A DNA stretch of 64,000 bases. Origin: a bacterium. GTDB lineage: Bacteria > Planctomycetota > Planctomycetia > Pirellulales > Pirellulaceae. The notes under the pieces are model-generated. The model was given only the letters and a program-made list of their open reading frames with translations, was not told the DNA's origin and did no database searches. Every line of letters starts with the position of its first letter. Positions within the stretch are counted from its first letter, which is position 1. Positions 62,529 through 64,000 of this stretch are shown piece by piece. The stretch is taken from the NCBI GenBank assembly GCA_016124445.1, contig WGNR01000001.1, positions 186,001 through 250,000 on the forward strand. Reading direction: 5' to 3'. A program made the translations under genes and the position numbers.

Positions 62529-64000
62529 CTAGAGCTCTTCGGGAGCCGCGTCTTCGGTTTTCAGATCGGAAGCAGGGGTGGGATGCCCGTTGGAGGCTAT
62601 CTCCATTTCAGAATTCAATTTGCTGGCCTTAAATCGATGAACCGATGGCCCAATCAGCTTCTCGACCTCGGCGTCTGAAAGTTCTTCACTTTCACACAAC
62701 GCATTGGTCAACTTGACCAGCTTATCTTTGTTGGTCGTCAAAACGTCGATCGCCTTGTCGTGGGCGTCGTGCAGGATCCGAGCCACTTCGTCATCGATGA
62801 TCTGCATCGTATGCTCGCTGAAGTGCCGATTCTCGTGGATCTCGCGGCCCAGGAAGGGATCTTCATCGGTAATCTTGTAGTTGACCGGTCCAAGACGCTC
62901 GCTCATACCCCACTGCGTTACCATGCGGCGGGCCATCTTGGTCGCTCGTTCCAGGTCGTTTTCGGCCCCGGCACTCAGTTCGTTGTAGGCAATCTTCTCT
63001 GCTGCCCTGCCCCCCAGGATGAACGCCAACTGATCGTACAGTTCGCTCTCGCTGATGTTCATCCGGTCTTCTTCCGGCAAGGTCTGCGTCACACCCAGCG
63101 CCCGGCCTCGGGGGATGATCGTCACTTTGTGCAACCGATCGACACCTGGCAAGAGCCACGACAGTAGCGCGTGCCCTGATTCGTGATAGGCTGTCTTTTC
63201 TTTCTCTCGGGCAACGAGCGACTCTTCGCGTCGAGCCCCCATCAGGATCTTGTCGCGCGCGTACTCGAAGTCCTCCATGGTGACCGAATCGCGATCTTGT
63301 CGCGTGGCCCACAGGGCAGCTTCATTAATCAGATTGCGAATATCGGCCCCGGTAAGTCCAACGGCGCCTGCGGCCAATCGACCGATCTCGACATCGTCCG
63401 CCAGTGGAACGTCGCGAACATGGACCTTGAAGATCTCGATACGCCCCTTGAGCGTAGGACGATCGACCGTGATATGGCGATCAAATCGTCCTGGCCGCAG
63501 CAAAGCGGGATCGAGCACGTCAGGTCGGTTGGTGGCGGCGATCACGATCACCGTTTCCCCCTGCACGAAACCATCCATCTCGCTCAGGATCTGGTTGAGC
63601 GTCTGTTCACGTTCGTCGTGACCGCCCCCCAGGCCGGCACCACGTTGGCGGCCGACCGCATCGATTTCGTCGATGAAGATGATCGCGGGGCTGTTGTCCT
63701 TGGCGGTCTTAAACAGATCGCGGACACGGCTGGCACCGACGCCGACAAACATCTGAATGAATTCGGAACCATTGATCGCATAGAATGGCACGCCCGCTTC
63801 GCCGGCGATCGCGCGGGCCAGCAGCGTTTTCCCGGTACCAGGAGGGCCGACCAGCAGGACGCCTTTCGGGATTTGCCCGCCAAGCCGCTCGAACTTCTCA
63901 GGCGTTCGCAGGAAGTCGACGATCTCCATCAGGTCGCTTTTGACCCCTTCCAGACCAGCCACATCTTTGAAGGTGACAGCCTTGCGGCTCGCTTCGTACC
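62529..64000 (-). CDS. ftsH: ATP-dependent zinc metalloprotease FtsH (5' partial)
   Basis: Membrane AAA+ protease; the N-terminal transmembrane part lies beyond the window, and the frame is open to base 64000 ([19 protein letters not shown]). The AAA domain has Walker [18 protein letters not shown], Walker [12 protein letters not shown], and the SRH stretch [20 protein letters not shown]. The protease site is HESGH (HExxH) in [13 protein letters not shown], with the third zinc ligand Asp downstream in the [18 protein letters not shown] region. The C-terminus ends in an acidic tail (EDAAPEEL). It degrades membrane and cytosolic substrates. The next gene on this strand is rsgA. Confidence 0.97.
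   Translation of the reverse strand, partial: YEASRKAVTFKDVAGLEGVKSDLMEIVDFLRTPEKFERLGGQIPKGVLLVGPPGTGKTLLARAIAGEAGVPFYAINGSEFIQMFVGVGASRVRDLFKTAKDNSPAIIFIDEIDAVGRQRGAGLGGGHDEREQTLNQILSEMDGFVQGETVIVIAATNRPDVLDPALLRPGRFDRHITVDRPTLKGRIEIFKVHVRDVPLADDVEIGRLAAGAVGLTGADIRNLINEAALWATRQDRDSVTMEDFEYARDKILMGARREESLVAREKEKTAYHESGHALLSWLLPGVDRLHKVTIIPRGRALGVTQTLPEEDRMNISESELYDQLAFILGGRAAEKIAYNELSAGAENDLERATKMARRMVTQWGMSERLGPVNYKITDEDPFLGREIHENRHFSEHTMQIIDDEVARILHDAHDKAIDVLTTNKDKLVKLTNALCESEELSDAEVEKLIGPSVHRFKASKLNSEMEIASNGHPTPASDLKTEDAAPEEL

Overview
The window is about 64 kb of a moderately GC-rich bacterial chromosome and reads as a planctomycete, most likely of the Pirellulaceae (Blastopirellula, Bremerella or Rhodopirellula type). 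The signs are planctomycete-style prepilins, a very large GspK-like protein, a Ser/Thr kinase carrying a beta-helix-like extracytoplasmic region, a formylglycine sulfatase, an RsgA with a basic N-terminal extension, and a tiny exported protein with the LPSPYYL..DDVQYY signature. The taxonomic call is inference from protein character, not from a marker-gene search. I see no phage, insertion sequence, CRISPR array, rRNA or integrated element. It looks like core chromosome with one tRNA.

Layout. (1) 3-707 is the end of a charged, then Met/His/Pro-rich protein. (2) 900-19141 is one long co-directional type IV pilus / type II secretion locus: a PilB/GspE ATPase, PilT, a second PilB/GspE ATPase, a PilC/GspF platform protein with an inserted membrane segment, a GspG-like prepilin, two tandem paralogous prepilins, a GspH-like and a PilV/GspI-like pseudopilin, and a 1973-residue GspK-like protein. 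Secretin, PilM/N/O-type genes and prepilin peptidase are not in the window. (3) 19296-20387 is the ATPase YchF. (4) 20434-25193 on the minus strand is a coupled MoxR - DUF58 - transglutaminase (TgpA-like) operon. (5) 25719-34784 holds a FemAB/CelD-like acyltransferase, a TPR protein with a degenerate CHAT-like domain, small exported proteins, an alpha/beta hydrolase, a pair of exported transglutaminase-fold proteins of which the first has lost its catalytic residues, and an exported redoxin. (6) 34935-43624 holds a TlpA-like lipoprotein, an overlapping beta-CASP / LOG / SDR operon, a nucleotidyltransferase-fold protein and an acyltransferase-ACP-acyl ligase fusion. (7) 43869-47633 is a hydroxyproline-type epimerase, a FAD oxidase and a sulfatase. 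(8) 47700-50300 is mutS interrupted by one in-frame TAG. (9) 50642-53945 holds small proteins, tRNA-Val, a membrane protein and an aldose epimerase. (10) 54043-58278 holds a monohaem c-type protein and a peptide-type ABC importer (binding protein and two permeases, no ATPases). (11) 58354-64000 holds the kinase, rsgA and the 3' part of ftsH.

The points most worth a second look are: the nonsense codon in mutS; the shared Asp/Asn/Gly calcium-loop-like motifs across most of the pseudopilins together with the giant GspK; the dead-plus-live transglutaminase pair; and the CHAT-like protein that lacks the expected catalytic cysteine.
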